Source: Malurus cyaneus samueli
Lineage: Eukaryota; Chordata; Aves; Passeriformes; Maluridae
Direction of reading: 5' to 3'
DNA: 64,000 nucleotides
Assembly: GCA_009741485.1 (NCBI GenBank)
Contig: CM019230.1
Location: 7,321,983-7,385,982 of the forward strand
Of the stretch, positions 44,520 to 57,479 are shown piece after piece. How positions within the stretch are numbered: position 1 is the stretch's first letter; the number at the start of each line of letters is the position of its first letter. The notes below the pieces were generated by a model, which made no database searches, was not told the DNA's origin, and saw nothing but the letters and a program-made list of their open reading frames with translations. The translations under genes and the position numbers were made by a program.

Positions 44520-45376
44520 GCTTTAAGTTCTCTCCCATCCCAACCCATTCTGTGATTCTGCCTTTAGCAGACAAAGCTGCACGGATGTTTCCAAAGGAGG
44601 TTGCTGTGGGCAGGTGTAAAGTAGGCAGCAGTTACCTTCCAAAAATGGGAGGTGGAGAGAGAGAGGAAGGGAGAACGGAGCCAGAGGAAAGCAGGGTCGG
44701 TGCCAAAAGTGCCTTCTATTTATGATCACACAAGGTCAACGATGATCCCCACAGCTACGAGCGCATAAAAATTGATTCTTTCCTGAAGAGATTGATGGAT
44801 TCGTGGTCAGGACATATTCTCTGATCCTGCTGCCCTCGACACCGCTGGAATTTATTGAGATGGTGTGTGTTTCTCTGCAGAGGTCTAAATAGCTTCTCAA
44901 AAAGCAGCCACTTTCAGTTGTGACCCGGGGTCCTGGGAAGTTGCTGTAAATAAGGGAAATGCCTCCTCCAGCTGCTGGGCTGTGTTTCCACAGGTGAGCA
45001 GCTGCCTGTTGAGGGTCAAGGCTCTTCATCCTGCCCCAGATCCCCACGTGTGAGGTGAGCAGGGTGATGCTCACCCCACACACACCTCTGCTCCTGCACA
45101 AAACCTCGGAGAGGTGACATTCCTGGGGTCACATTGCACCCAGAGCCTGCACAGAGCTGTGTGATGCATTCTCCATGAGGCTGAAGGCTCCTTCAGTCTG
45201 TCCCAATGCTGCTGTGGGAGGGAAGAAGGGCTGAGCATCTCCAAAGCCTCCATCTCCTTCCCCAGCGCTTCCCAAGCTCATCCTGCCACTCAGATGTCAG
45301 CTGGAAATCTCCTTCACTTCTTTATTTTCAGAACACCCAGCTTTAAAACTGCTTTGCTTCCCACAAGTGGCAGGGA
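44520..45376. other. Intergenic region
   Basis: Nothing recognised. Confidence 0.6.
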
Positions 45377-45567
45377 GCTACCAAACAAAGCCTGTTTATT
45401 TTTCACAGCTTCATCCCTGCAGTTATCAAATCCTCAGCACTCCTGAATTTCTGAGAAGTTTGCAGGGAAATNGCTACCAAACAAAGCCTGTTTATTTTTC
45501 ACAGCTTCATCCCTGCAGTTATCAAATCCTCAGCACTCCTGAATTTCTGAGAAGTTTGCAGGGAAAT
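45377..45567 (+). repeat. Perfect 95-bp direct repeat around a single N
   Basis: 45377-45471 and 45473-45567 are identical, separated only by N at 45472. This is the typical footprint of two contig ends that overlap but were joined end to end. Confidence 0.95.
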
Positions 45568-45659
45568 ACCGGGGCATTCCAGCAAAGAGCAAATACGGCT
45601 ATAACTCCACAAATTGCAACAGTGGTGTGCTGTAGTTAAGTGATGGACAATGAATCTAC

Positions 45660-45800
45660 TGTGGTAGTTTGGTGGCCAATGAATGTGTAACATGAATGAT
45701 AACATACAAAAGTGTATAAATGACGCTGATTTTTGGAATAAAAGACTTTTTGCCCTTTTTAGGAGGTACTGTCTGTCTGTGTGTCATGTCTGCCCCAACA
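45660..45800 (+). mobile_element. Short LTR-like element
   Basis: It begins TGTGGTAGTTTGGTGGCC and ends CTGCCCCAACA (TG...CA). It holds TATAAA at 45715-45720 and AATAAA at 45737-45742, the compact promoter plus polyA-signal order of a retroviral LTR. It is only 141 bp, so it may be an internal fragment. No coding sequence. Confidence 0.4.
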
Positions 45801-47304
45801 GCAACCGGGAAGCACAAACCAGGATTACAGAGCAGGAGGGAGAGGGAAATGCTAGCGAGTTCTGGGCAGCCTTGGGCTCTAATACACCACATGTCCTCAT
45901 CCCCGGGCATCCTCTGCTCACAGCAAACCCTTCCACTGCTCAGCAGCGATCCCACACAAATACCTCAGTGTAAAGCTGCTTCCAGAGCAGGTTTAGCAAA
46001 CGCTGGACTAAGTCTGGCCATGCCTGCTCTCTCTACCAGTGCATCCAGCATTTCCCTCTGCCCTCGGGGAGCAGCTCTGGCTGAGGTGAGCAGAGGCCAC
46101 CAGCGCAGCTCAGTGCTCCTGCCAGGCTGGCAAACAGGCTCCTGCTCCCAGTTTAACCTCCTCCTCCTTCCTACAGAGCAGCAAACACAGAAACTCTCCT
46201 GCCCTGTGCCCGCAGCCCCGCTCCCCAAGCTCCGGCTGCCAGATGGCAGCGAGCACAGGCTGCTGTGCCCTCTCTGCTCCACGCTGCTGCCCAAGGAGGG
46301 CAAGCTTTTCCCAGCCCTGTCCCCGGTGCTTTGCACCATCTGCAGCAGGAGCCAGGGCTGGGCCAGTGCTCAAGGAGCTGTCTGAACCAGCAGCATCCTT
46401 CCTAAGTGTAAAATGGGAAGTGAGGGGGAGCTGGATCAGAGGCAAGGGGAAGGTGTGAACGTGCTGCCTCCCCTGCACGCAGCCAGGGCTCGTCTCCAGA
46501 GTGTTGCCTCTTTTCTCCTTCTCTTTTTGCTTTTCCCAGTGTCTTTTGATGGGTGTTAAAAGCAGCCTGGCCTCGGAAGATGCTGCACAGAGATTTATAG
46601 GAGCTGTAGGTTACCTGCTGGAGGAGCCCCAGCACGGATGTTTGCTGCCTGCAGATGCTGTTTTACTCATTTTCTCGGAGGCTGTTGCAGCTTCACAGGA
46701 TTGTAATGAACACGGGAAAGCTCAGCCTGGGCAGGACTGACCAGGGAAACCTCAGGCTGTGGGATGGCTCCTGGTCTGTCCCAAAGTCACCGTCCTCAGA
46801 GGGAAGGGGACACAGGCGGGTCCTGCCCATCACCTTCCCCTTGGGGCTGAGCCCGTGGCCAGCTGTGGGGGTGCTCCTGTATCCATTTTCTCCTACATTT
46901 GTTTCCATTTGTTTTTGTTTTGAACAGCTTCTTTTCAAACTGGAAAATGGGGGGAAAGCATCCTGCTCTTTCCCAGAGCAGGGGATGCTCAGGAAATGCA
47001 CTGCAGAATGTGGTGACAGCTGAGAGCTGCCTTCCCTGGAGCTCAGCTCGTGCTCTGCGAGCAGCAGACGCAGCAATCCCTGGGCTGGAGAGGATGGGGA
47101 GCCCTCCCATGCTGTTCTCCCAGTTTTAAATGAAAGCTGGGATGCTGCAGGAGACAGGATGGTCTCTGCCCAGGGCAGAATGCAAAGTGCTGGTTTGGCA
47201 GCTCCCACAGGATCCCCACTGCAGGGCTGGGACCCATCACAGGAGGAAAAACAAAATCGTGTCTGTGTCAAAAGCAAGAACTGAATCTGCTCTGCTGATT
47301 TCCC
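45801..47304. other. Intergenic region
   Basis: GC-rich. An open frame ending at 46385 contains CPLC and CTIC pairs 20 residues apart, but it has no supported splice sites or family match. No gene called. Confidence 0.55.
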
Positions 47305-47500
47305 AGGTGAGATCTCTGCCAATGTTTAAAAAGGATAAATGAGACGACCTGGATAATTACAGGCCTGTCAGCTCCACTTCGATCCCAGGCAAACTGATGG
47401 AGTGGCTGATGTGGGAATAGATTAATAAAGAATTAAAAGAGAATAACATCAGTAAATGAAAGGAAAGGCCTCAGTGTCTATCAACAGGTTGAAGGCAGCA
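47305..47500 (+). mobile_element. CR1-type LINE reverse transcriptase fragment
   Basis: At 47346-47420 the + strand translates to NYRPVSSTSIPGKLMEW and then a stop, the conserved NYRPVSLTSVPGK block of LINE reverse transcriptases. Only about 25 codons are recognisable and the frame ends in TAG, so it is a dead internal fragment. Confidence 0.7.
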
Positions 47501-47783
47501 GGGTTTGCAGACGCAGATTTTTGGGGCAGAGCTGCCTGGTTTGGAGGGAGTGGGTTTGTGTGAGGTGCTTCACTTGGAGCACAAACAGAGTGGACATCAG
47601 AGTGCCCAGCCCAGCAGGGCCACAGCAGGATGTCACCGTGGGGTGTCAGATCCCTGTGCCTGCATCTCCACCCCATCCCAGCCTCAACCTTTGCCCTTTG
47701 AGCAGCCGAGCTCCTTCCATCCCCACATCCTCCTGCTGCACGTGGACACGGCGCTGAGCTGCTACGAGGAGACCAGGACACAG

Positions 47784-47834
47784 AAAACACCAGGAAAACA
47801 CCAGGAAAACACCAGGAAAACACCAGGAAAACGT
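47784..47834 (+). repeat. 11-bp tandem repeat (ACACCAGGAAA)n
   Basis: Four to five units of AACACCAGGAA. Confidence 0.9.
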
Positions 47835-49639
47835 GTTCCTGCCCTGCTCATTCCAGCACTGCTCATCCCCCGTGCTGCTCCGGCCTCCTGGCAGCGGGAA
47901 GGGACAGCAGCATCCAGGCAGGATCCGTCCGGCGCTGGCTGCGCTCGCCTCCTCTCGCAGTTGCCATAGGAACAGACGAAGGCCTTTAAAGCATCGCAGT
48001 GGGGTGCGTGTCTAGGTCATGCTGAGGAGCAGGCAACCATTTTATAGTGATAATAAATTCAGGGAATTGGGAATTTGGCCCAAGTAGCACGCGAGGAAAG
48101 GACTTGAAAAGGCAGGATGGAGATAAATGAATGAAAATAATTTGATGACGAACGGCCGCGCGCTGTGCTAGACCTGACTGAAATCCTTCTCTGGAGTTTG
48201 GGCGAGAGGGGTCGGGAACACAGACTGGAAGGAATTATTTGTCCCTGAAGCCTGAAGATGGAAAGGCAAAGGCAGCACCTGCGAGTGTTTGGGGACTATT
48301 GGATTTCAGACCCTTTGGTTATCTTCGCTCCCTGCACTGTCTGGCTGTGAGTTACTGCTGCCCAAAGATTTACCGCCCCTGCATTTGCATGGCAGGAACC
48401 AGAGAGGCACCAAATCACCAGGGACCAGCGCTGGCCAAGCACAGACAGCCCTGTGAAGGTCACCAGAACCTGCTGGAAGTGTCTGCACAGGGGCATGGAT
48501 GGAGTGGACGGCTCAGAGGAGCTCTGCAAGTCCTCAAAGGTGTCACCAAGCAGAGCAGGGCTGGGGGGTCTGGGATGTCCCTGGGCTTTGGGGAGCTCCT
48601 GGGTGAGCTGTGCTGGGAGCAGGATGATTTCTGGAGCTGTTGCCCATGTGTTCATGCCTGGCTGATCTCCTGCGTTGTGGTGTGGAGATGCTCCCCTGCT
48701 CCATCCTGGGATGCTGTGGGTGCTTCCCACCATCCTGGCAAATTCCCTCCCTCTCCTGCCAGCCCCATGTGTTCTGCAGCACCTTCCTTGATTTTTTCCC
48801 TCTCCTGGTGAAGCAGAAGCAAAACCTCTCTGCCAAAATGTTCTTTTCTGCCAGAGCCCATCCCATCTGTGTTAACAGGAGCTTTAACACACCCAGTTCC
48901 TGCTGCAGGAGGGTGCAGTGTGTGTGGGATGGGGTGGCAGGTCCCTGACCCATGGCAGCAGTGTCCTCGCATGCCCTAATGACTGGAGGGCTGAAAATGG
49001 GTGCAATCAGGCATTTAAGACAATCTTTGTGTTTTCCCAACTCTCAGAGCTGTGGTAAATGAATTCCTCCTGTTTGTCCCTGGCACTGCTGGCATGGCAC
49101 AGTGAGCTCTGGGAAGCCCACACAGATGTCTCCCTCCCCAAAAACCCTCTCCATCCTTGCCCTCGTTGAGCTGAGATTTCAAACTCATTTCATGTCACCA
49201 TATCCTCTTGGCTTCAAGCAGCAGAGTTTCTCATACTGATTGAAACACCTTGTTATGTCAAACAAGTTTGGGATATTTTGAGGACATCTCAAGGGTGCCA
49301 GTTTGTACCTCCTGGCAGCTCAGGGACCAGGCTGTGCCTCAGCTCTGGCTCTTGGCAAGACAAAGAAAGGCTGGAGCTAGTGCCTTGTACTGCAAACAGA
49401 GCTCCTCTGGGACCTGGGACAGCTGGTGCCAGTACTGCTGCTTTCATCTGGTGCCCAGTTTGGTTAAACAGAGAGATAGGAAGAATTTGAAAATGTCTGA
49501 GCTGGGATGTGGCCAGATTCCAAGCCAAGCATGCACCAAAGGCGGCAGCAGCTCCTCCCTGCTGGTGCCTCCTGGGGCAGGGACCCAGCCATGGGCTCTG
49601 CTCCCTCCTGGGGTGGTGCAAAGGAGCCTCTGACCCCTC
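47835..49639. other. Intergenic region
   Basis: Unique-looking, with a small CpG-richer patch at 48140-48180 (ACGGCCGCGCGC). No gene recognised. Confidence 0.65.
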
Positions 49640-50079
49640 TGATGCCTCAGGATTTCAGTTTCTCTATTTCCATGTCTCTGTACCCCTGTGATTCTTCAGT
49701 GTTTAACTCCAGACTCCACAGACAGTTCTGAGCTCCTGCTCTCCCATTTTTACACAAAACAATTCCTCTGCAGCCCCAAACTCAAGGACACCTCCCTGGG
49801 CCAGGCCCCAAGAGATGGAAACAAGAGAGAATTGGGGGAGCCAAGTTGGAGTTTTTGACTGCATTGGCTGCAGCTGCAATTGGAGGATTCAGCCCCGATG
49901 TGCAAATGGACAAAAGTGAGAAAGGGTGAAAAAGCCGTGAGCCATTGTCCATTGTGGGTGCAGCCCCTGGCTGGGCTGGGACTGCCCTGGATGGCCCTGA
50001 AGGCCCTGCCATCAACAGAACTGCTTTAATCTCTGAATTTTGTCCAGCCTCTGTTTTAGGTAGCTGGATTTAGGCATCA
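49640..50079 (-). mobile_element. LTR-like dispersed repeat, complete (family A), opposite orientation
   Basis: 440 bp from TGATGCCT (49640) to AGGCATCA (50072-50079), perfect 8-bp inverted ends. It is the closest relative of 13750-14171 and 1-355, in reverse. Strand is given relative to those copies; the transcribed strand is unknown. No target-site duplication is obvious (CCCTC to the left, CGCCC to the right). Confidence 0.75.
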
Positions 50080-50207
50080 CGCCCCAGACACCAAATCCCT
50101 GCTCGGGTGCTCAGCAGAAGGAATTTGATTCTCCTGGTCCTTCCATTATCCCACCCACAGCTCTGGCTGCCGGGCACCTTTCCCTGCACTGGCTGGAGGC
50201 ATCTCCT

Positions 50208-50230
50208 CTCTCTCTCTCTCTCTCCTCTCA
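50208..50230 (+). repeat. (CT)n dinucleotide repeat
   Basis: About 20 bases of CT repeats. Confidence 0.9.
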
Positions 50231-50489
50231 TTCCTGGGCCAGGAGGATGATAAGGAGAAGGGATGAAGCTCAGGTCTCCTTCTGGAAGCATGGCAGGGGA
50301 CAGATGGAGGGGACAGGACAGTGCTGTCCCACTGCAGGCACCAAACCAGGACTGGACATCAGCCCTGCCTCCCCCGTGCCTGGGGGTCAGCGCAGAGCCT
50401 GGGGCACACAGTGACTCCTGAGGGCATGGGTGGCATTGTCCCCTGGCTGTCCCAAAGCAGGGAGGGCCTGGAGCAGCACAGTGCAAGCC

Positions 50490-50560
50490 CTGGAATCCCA
50501 TAAAGGCTGGAAAAGCCCTCTGAGATCCTCATACCCCGGTGTTAACCCCACAGGCTCAGC
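50490..50560 (-). mobile_element. CR1 LINE 3' remnant
   Basis: The + strand reads TGGAATCCCATAAAGGCTGG, AAAAGCCCTCTGAGATCCTC and GTGTTAACCCCA, the same antisense CR1 subtype as at 489-565. Confidence 0.65.
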
Positions 50561-53500
50561 TCGCTGCCTGCTGTAATGTGGGTGCCTCTCACCATGGCAT
50601 TTTTAGGATTTCTCTCTCTGGCCTGGGTTCAGAGGGAGTGTCAGTGACTGGCTCAGAGATTCCCTCTCCTACCCACCCCACAGCTGCCAAAGCCCTGTTG
50701 GGGTGCAGCCAAGACAGGAGGCTGTGCCACCTGTGGATTGGGGAGCTGGACTGTCCCCACTGCCCAGGCAGAGGTGACCAGGGTGATCCCTGGTTGAACA
50801 TGGGAGAGGCTCCTCTGAAGGCTTCTGCTTCTTCCCAGCAGGGTCTGGGAACTATTCCCAAAAAAACCAACCACAGGGCACCTCACAGTGCCACAGCCAA
50901 GCCCTTTCCTCAGAACAGGAACGGGAAAGGGGAATGTTTGCTCTATTTCGGGATTCCTGCACTCTGGAAAGCTTCTCCAACTGCACAGAGCGCCTGCCGC
51001 TATTTTGAGGTCCCTTTCCTTCCCTGCCATCCCCAGAGGCTCCTCACTGAGCAGTGGAATAGAAAACAACACATTATTGCTGCATTTTGCTGAGCTCCTC
51101 TGTTTTATAGGAAAGAAAGCCGCTCTGGCTGGCTCGGCAGCGGGGGTGTGCTTTGGAAGCCACTCAAAGCCAGAGATGCCAGGAAGGAATTGGATTTTTT
51201 CCTGAGTGTCTTCCCAAGATGCTGCCACAGCCGGTGGGGAGGTGCCCCAGCGTGGCCCTGCTCGCCCTCTGGGCTGGGCCAGGTCCTGCTAAAACCCCAA
51301 ATCCTCTTTCCAGACTTCTCTCCATCCACTCCAGAAGGTCTCCTCTGCCTCCAGAGCAGGGGAAGGACCATGGGATCCTGGCATGGGTGGATGCGAAGCC
51401 TTCATTGCTCCACAATGGTGGCAAATCCGGGTGTTGGGGGGTCCTGGCATGGGTGATACCATGGGGCTTTGGGATCCCAGCACCTCCCTGAGCTCCCACA
51501 TCATCCACCAGTGGGGCAGGGGGAAGGTGGGTCCCTGTCCCCTCCAGGAGGGATGGATTTCCAGCTGGGACACTGCCCTGGGGCTGGCACACAACTGCTG
51601 CCCCTCCTCACCTCATCCTGCGTGTGGGATGGCAGCTTGGGAGGATCCTGTCAACATTTTCCTACAAAACCTGGGTTATTTTGAGGATGGCTCAGGTTTG
51701 CCAATTTGTCAACATTTTCCTACAAAACTCATATATTCTACCCATAAAAAACTCGGGAAGGGATGGATTCGGTGACAGTGGGGGCCAGGATCCCATCTTC
51801 CCCCTCCATAGCTCTGGGCCATCCATCACTGCCTGAACACCATGGGATGTGCACCAAAACAGAGCTCAGCCATCATTCTGCTGCTTTTCTGCACCCCTGG
51901 CTCTCCCCAAATCCCAGTTTTCCTTCCCTGAGCCTGGCACTCAGGGACAGCTGTGGGACCAGGGGGTCAAGTGTCTTCCCAAGCCCGTGGTGTTTGATGG
52001 AGCTGGGACTGGGAAGGATTGAGGAACCTGAGCAGCTTCTGGCTCTTCTCAATTGGATTTTTAAATCTTTTGTTTTTGATCCATGGGAGTTCAGCACCAT
52101 TCTGAGCTCCCCTGCCACTGTTCCACCACTTCCCCCCACACCCCTCAACATGCCAGGGCTGCTGCTCCCTCTCCCCAAGCTTTCCTTAGGGTGGAAGGAG
52201 TTCAAAGCTGTAAACTCGAGAGATTATTTATTCCAGCCCCCTATTTTAGTGATGATTTGAATGAGCATAGCAGAAAGCTTGGTTTAAATTACCAGCTTTT
52301 AATCTTGTTTCTCATTTGTGAATTATTCCATTAGCCTGATTTCTTCATTGGTAACCACCAACCTGCAGGTTTGATTCTTCTAAAACCCCTTTTGCTAAAC
52401 AGAAGAAAACACTTTGTATGAGTGAGGTTACTTAAGCAATTATGTAGCTTAAAATACATTTATAGCAATTCTTTGTGTTTGCATTTCATTGTGTTATAAT
52501 ACAGGGAATGATGCATTTCTTCTTTATGAGATGATTATTAATTTTGGCCTCCCACCATGTGCCATGGTCTATTTGGGTGGAAATTGGTTTTCAATTTAAG
52601 ATGCCCAAAAACCAGTATCCAAAAAAGGGTTTTCATTAGCTAAATAAAACCATTTAAAATGTGCTAGCCACAGATGAAAAAATTAACTTATCTGAGAGTG
52701 CATTTAAAGCTGATTTCCTAAACAAGATAAGCATAAGCCACCAGGAGGGAGCTGAATGCTTTGTTTCCACTTTTCATATTCTTTATGGGTTTTAAATTAA
52801 TATAATACTTAGAGTTTAAAATTAATATAATCTTTTCTTTATGGGTTTAAAATTAATATAAATCTTAGGGTTTAATATAATACTTAGGAATTATTTGCAG
52901 GCAGGAAAAGGCAAATGAGCTTTTCCACTTTTCCTCATCCCAAATTCCTGGGGTTTGTCATGAATAAGTTACTGGGAAATGTTAATGCAGCAGGAATTTA
53001 TTTGGCCTGCAGTTTTGGGGGGTGGTGATGCTGGTGGATGCTGGATCCATCCCTTCAGCCACTAAAATTCAGTGATTTTAGGGTTTCTGTAAAGAGCTGA
53101 CAGCAGCCATGTGCTGCCTGATGCTTTTATACAACCTACTTAAACTACAGCAGGGTGCATCTCAACAATAAACTCCATTTTTAATAAAAAAATAAAGTGT
53201 ATTTCAGGTAAAGAGAAACCACTCTGAAACTGGAAATACTCCAAAAATAAAAGTGGGAAGCTGTGGCAGAAGAGGCAGGGAGCACTTCAGGCCCTAATGT
53301 TTCCAGGCACAGAGAATTATTATTATTTGCCTTGCCACAGCACCGACTCCAGTCCATAACTTCTCGTTCTCCTTCCCGGGAAGGGGAATTTTTCCCCATT
53401 TGCAGGACAGAGCCGACAGTAATTGCCCACTACTGCCTGCTCCGGGTTCTCATTGCAACAATCCCACACAAAATAAATGGCCCTGAGCTGTTATCAGCAG

Positions 53501-56450
53501 GTTTGTGCCCAGCAGATCCGGGGGGTTTTGTTATCTCATGGAAAAGAATTCCATGGATTGCACATCAACGGGGACAGGGCCATCCTAATAAAGATAACGG
53601 ATTATGGGCATCATGTCAGTAAAATCGCCCCAAGGGTGGGTGAGATCTCTCCTTTTTGGAGAGGCTGGAGCTCACATCCTGCTGTGGTTGATGCTGGAAT
53701 GGAGCTCACTGCTCTCTCTGGGTGAGGGGGAAATATTTGGCATTTGCAGGGATGCAATTCCTGCGAGCTCAGGGATGCCAAAGGACCAGCCCCGGTCCCC
53801 ATGTCAGCCTGGGGACGTTTTGGGAGTTATTGTGGTTCTGGCTGCAGATGCACCATCTGCCTCCATCCCTGGGCATCGCTCCCGCTGCAAAAAATTATTA
53901 ATGAAAAAAAGGCAAAAGAAGAAAAAAAAAAAAAAAAAAAAAAAACAGAAAAAACAAGGCGCTTCTGTGCTTCCAGTTCTGCAGCAACTGGCAGCGGTGT
54001 TGTGTGTATCTCTCACTAATGCTGGTTTATGAGCTCCAGTCCTACTGGCATAATTTTTTAAAATTCCTTTTTCCAGTGTAATTGCTGTTTGTTTTGTCAT
54101 TTCTCAGTGGACAATTACAGTTCAAAAACAAGCATGCCTTTGAAGATTTCGAGGCTGCATTAACACACTATTAATGCTCCATCGAAACTCACTTGAACTC
54201 CACCTGCCTGAGGCCTGGGACAGAAAAATCTGGCTTTGCAAAGCGAGGATTATTTGATCTATTTAAAATACTCACAGTATGGTCTCCTGGATACATTTCA
54301 ACGTCAGCAGTTTGGGAGGCTGAAATATCTCCTGTAGGTTTGTGCTGTTGCTTGATCATTCAAAAAAAAAAATTCATTCCGAAGAATAATCCTCTTTTTT
54401 TTTTTCCAGAGAGAAGCAAAACAGAGACAAATCTGAACCTGGTTTGTTCCAGGATGGGGTCCTTTTCCTGGGATTAAGGTATTAGGAAGAAGAGAGCAAT
54501 TTTGATTCAAGCAAGCAGCTCCCCAGCCAAGAAGAGGCAGGGCCACCCCACCAAGTCTGTCAGGGACGTGATGCCTTTGGGAGTGCATCAGGAGACTTTC
54601 CAAGGCCTGATGGTGCAGTGATGTCAGGAATGAGAAGAGCTGTTAAAATAAAAAAGAGAAAATCAGGAAGTTTCCTGGTTAGCTCATTTTTACAATTTTG
54701 CTGTAAGGGAATGTTTGCCCCGGTAAATCAGGGGGTAGTGCTGCTGATCACCACACTCATCCATCTCGGGTTCCTCTGGTGTTTCTGCTCATCAGAAAGG
54801 CTCCTCCTCGATTAATATCATTAATATCATTAATACCATCCATGAGTGAGGCCTTTTGCTCAAAGCTGGTGCCCAGCTCTGCCCCAGCAGGGCTGGGAAA
54901 GGACCCACCACCCCAAACTCCGGCCTCTGCTGGAGCTCAGAGCTCAATAATCACTTCTGTTACAGATGTGAATGTGCCTCTGGACCCGTGTCCCAGGGCA
55001 AAGAGCTTTTCCTGAAGGGAAGGGAGGGTTTCTTAGTGCTGTTCAAGCAGGGGAGGTGGCCCTGAGCAGGAAGATGCTTGCCCAAGGCTGTGGAGCTGGT
55101 GCCCAGCGCTGATGGGAGCAGAGAAGGGAAGGGCTGCGTTTGGGAGATGCTGGGCTGCGATTTTCAGCTGTGCCAGCCCCCCAGGGGAGTTTGGGCATCA
55201 CAGGACAGCAGCACCAGTGTTTAATTTGTGTGTAGGTGCCAGATTTTGGCCACTTTGCTGTGATTTCCAACACAGTCCTCCTGCAGAGCACAACCCCAAA
55301 ATCACACCAAGCGCCTCCTTCCCCTCTGAGCATCCCTGGGCAGGGGATGGAAAACCAGAAGGGAAAAGGCAGATGGGGCAAACAGCTGCCATTAAACCAA
55401 TTTTCTAAACCTCAAAAAGCTTCCTCCAGTCTACCTGAGGAGGCTTCAGGGACTCTGTGTTTCAGGGAGGCAAAGAGCCCTGGAATTGCGCCCTGGAATT
55501 ACAGCACAGTAATTGCTTGGTAGTTACAGTCCAGGTCTAGGAGATCTCCAAGTAATAACTCATTGGAAAGATATTGAGCTCTCATCACAAAGAGGAAATA
55601 TGGTCTCTAAACAGGCAGCTAATGGCGTGCCATTTATCTGATGGCAAATCACCCACCTTCATTACTCTGCAGCACAGCCAGAAAGAGAAATTCAAAATTA
55701 GCTGAAGGAGAGAGAGAGGGAAGGAGGGAAGGGCACTTTTCCTTCCAGTGTCTCTTCAAGGTGGTTCTTGGAATTAGTGTGGCAGCTTTTTGTACACAGG
55801 GCTGCTGCCAGCACAACCCGGCCAGGAAAAACCCGCTTTATGTGCATCTTCCTCCCTGGAGACAGCAAAAACATTTTCTGTTATTATTTTCACACTATTC
55901 AGAGTTCTTTTTGAGAAAAAACCACAACACTCATCCAGGAAAACCTAGGACTGGTGGAATTTTGATTGTTCTTGCTCATCTTTGCCAGCTCTGTGGCTCC
56001 AGAGGTGAACAAATACAGATATTCTTTTATGCCTTTCCAGCTCCTGAGTGTCGCCATGCCCGGGTTGGGAATGTCTCTGAGCTTCCTCTGCTTTACAGCT
56101 TCCTTCCTGTCAGCTTCTTTTACTCTCTTCCAGGTATTTCTGCTGGAGGAAATGGCTGCTGACTGCACAAGGCTCTTCCTGAGGGATGGGTAATGTTTTC
56201 CAAGTGTTGATGTGGGTGGCTAGAGGGGGGATTGTTCCGCAGAGATGCTGGGTGAGGAGCACCCCACAGAAAACAACCACAGCCTCTTTATCCATGATGT
56301 AAATGTTGCCTTGATGGCCAGTTTTTAATGATGAGACAGGCAAAACTCACTGGCTGATCCTGAAAACTCCTCCTTTGTGGAAAGGCCTGAAGGACTGACC
56401 CTGGCCCTAGACCTGCCCAGGATCCATCCCCCAGCAGCAGCCCCTGGGAT
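50561..56450. other. Intergenic region
   Basis: No gene recognised. Local AT-rich repeats (TTTAAAATTAATATAA, several copies) lie at 52790-52880 and an A(25+) run at 53917-53946. 52230-52930 is markedly AT-rich. Confidence 0.65.
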
Positions 56451-56585
56451 CACTGAGAATTTGCAGGTTGCACACCCTGAAAGAAAAAAAAAAATGCTAA
56501 TTTTAGTTTGCCTTCATCACTGAGAATTTGCAGGTTGCACACCCTCAAAGAAAAAAAAAAAATGCTAATTTTAGTTTGCCTTCAT
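56451..56585 (+). repeat. 67-bp tandem duplication with internal A-run
   Basis: The CACTGAGAATTTGCAGGTTG unit starting at 56451 recurs at 56518. The two copies differ by one substitution (CCTGAAAG against CCTCAAAG) and by A-run length. Confidence 0.92.
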
Positions 56586-57327
56586 CAATTAATTGTCCTT
56601 CATTGTAGAATTATGGAGGAAGGTTGGGGATAAAGTTGTAGTGATTTTTGAGTCTTTAATTTTCCTTTTCTAGATAATCAGAGGGACACAGTGGCCTGGG
56701 GGATATCTGATTGAGGCTGCTGTGGATTTTGCCTCCTGTTTTCCCACAGGAAGTTATAAAACCCTGAAATAACCTTGATTTCTTGGGAGAGGATGCTTTG
56801 CTTCAAAGAATCCCTTCCATTTCCTTCCAGGGTGACTATGAGAATGATCTAGGAACAATGTGAAATCTAATTTTCTGTTAGTCATACACAAAGCACACCC
56901 AAGTCATGGCTCCGTGCTTGGAAATCCGTCATTTTAACTTTGTGTGGAGATCCTGCTGCACTTCTGAGCTGTCACCTGCCCGTGCCAGGGCCAAATCCTT
57001 GCTGGGACTTTTCCTGCTGCAGTGGCTCAGCCTTGAGCCCCTCTGTAACCCTGTAATTCATCTAATCCTGTGCCTGGAAAAGAAACCAACAACTCAGGGC
57101 ATGGAAGGGAGGAAGGGAGGCACCTTTTCCTTCCTTTTGCTTGGTCACCATCTATTTTGGAAGGTGCCCTGCTCCTCTCCAGAGAGGTGGCTGCTGTTTT
57201 CTGCTTTTCATCCCCTTTCCTCAGATTCCCCAAAAATTCTCAGCCCCTTCCCCTGGGACAGGGGCATTAAGGTGATGGACAGATGTCCTTGGAGTCCGGG
57301 GAGGGGAATTAATTTAAGATGTGTTTT

Positions 57328-57479
57328 GGTGATGGACAAGTTCATTTTTTGGTGACGGATAGATTCATTTTTTGGTGATGGACAAGTTCATTTTTTGGTG
57401 GCGGACAGATTCATTTTTTGGTGATGGACAGATTCATTTTTTGGTGATGGACGGATTCATTTTTTTTGGTGATGGACAG
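57328..57479 (+). repeat. Minisatellite, 23-bp unit, 6-7 copies
   Basis: The unit is GGTGATGGACAGATTCATTT plus TTT. Starts at 57328, 57351 and 57374. The last unit has a longer T-run. Confidence 0.95.
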
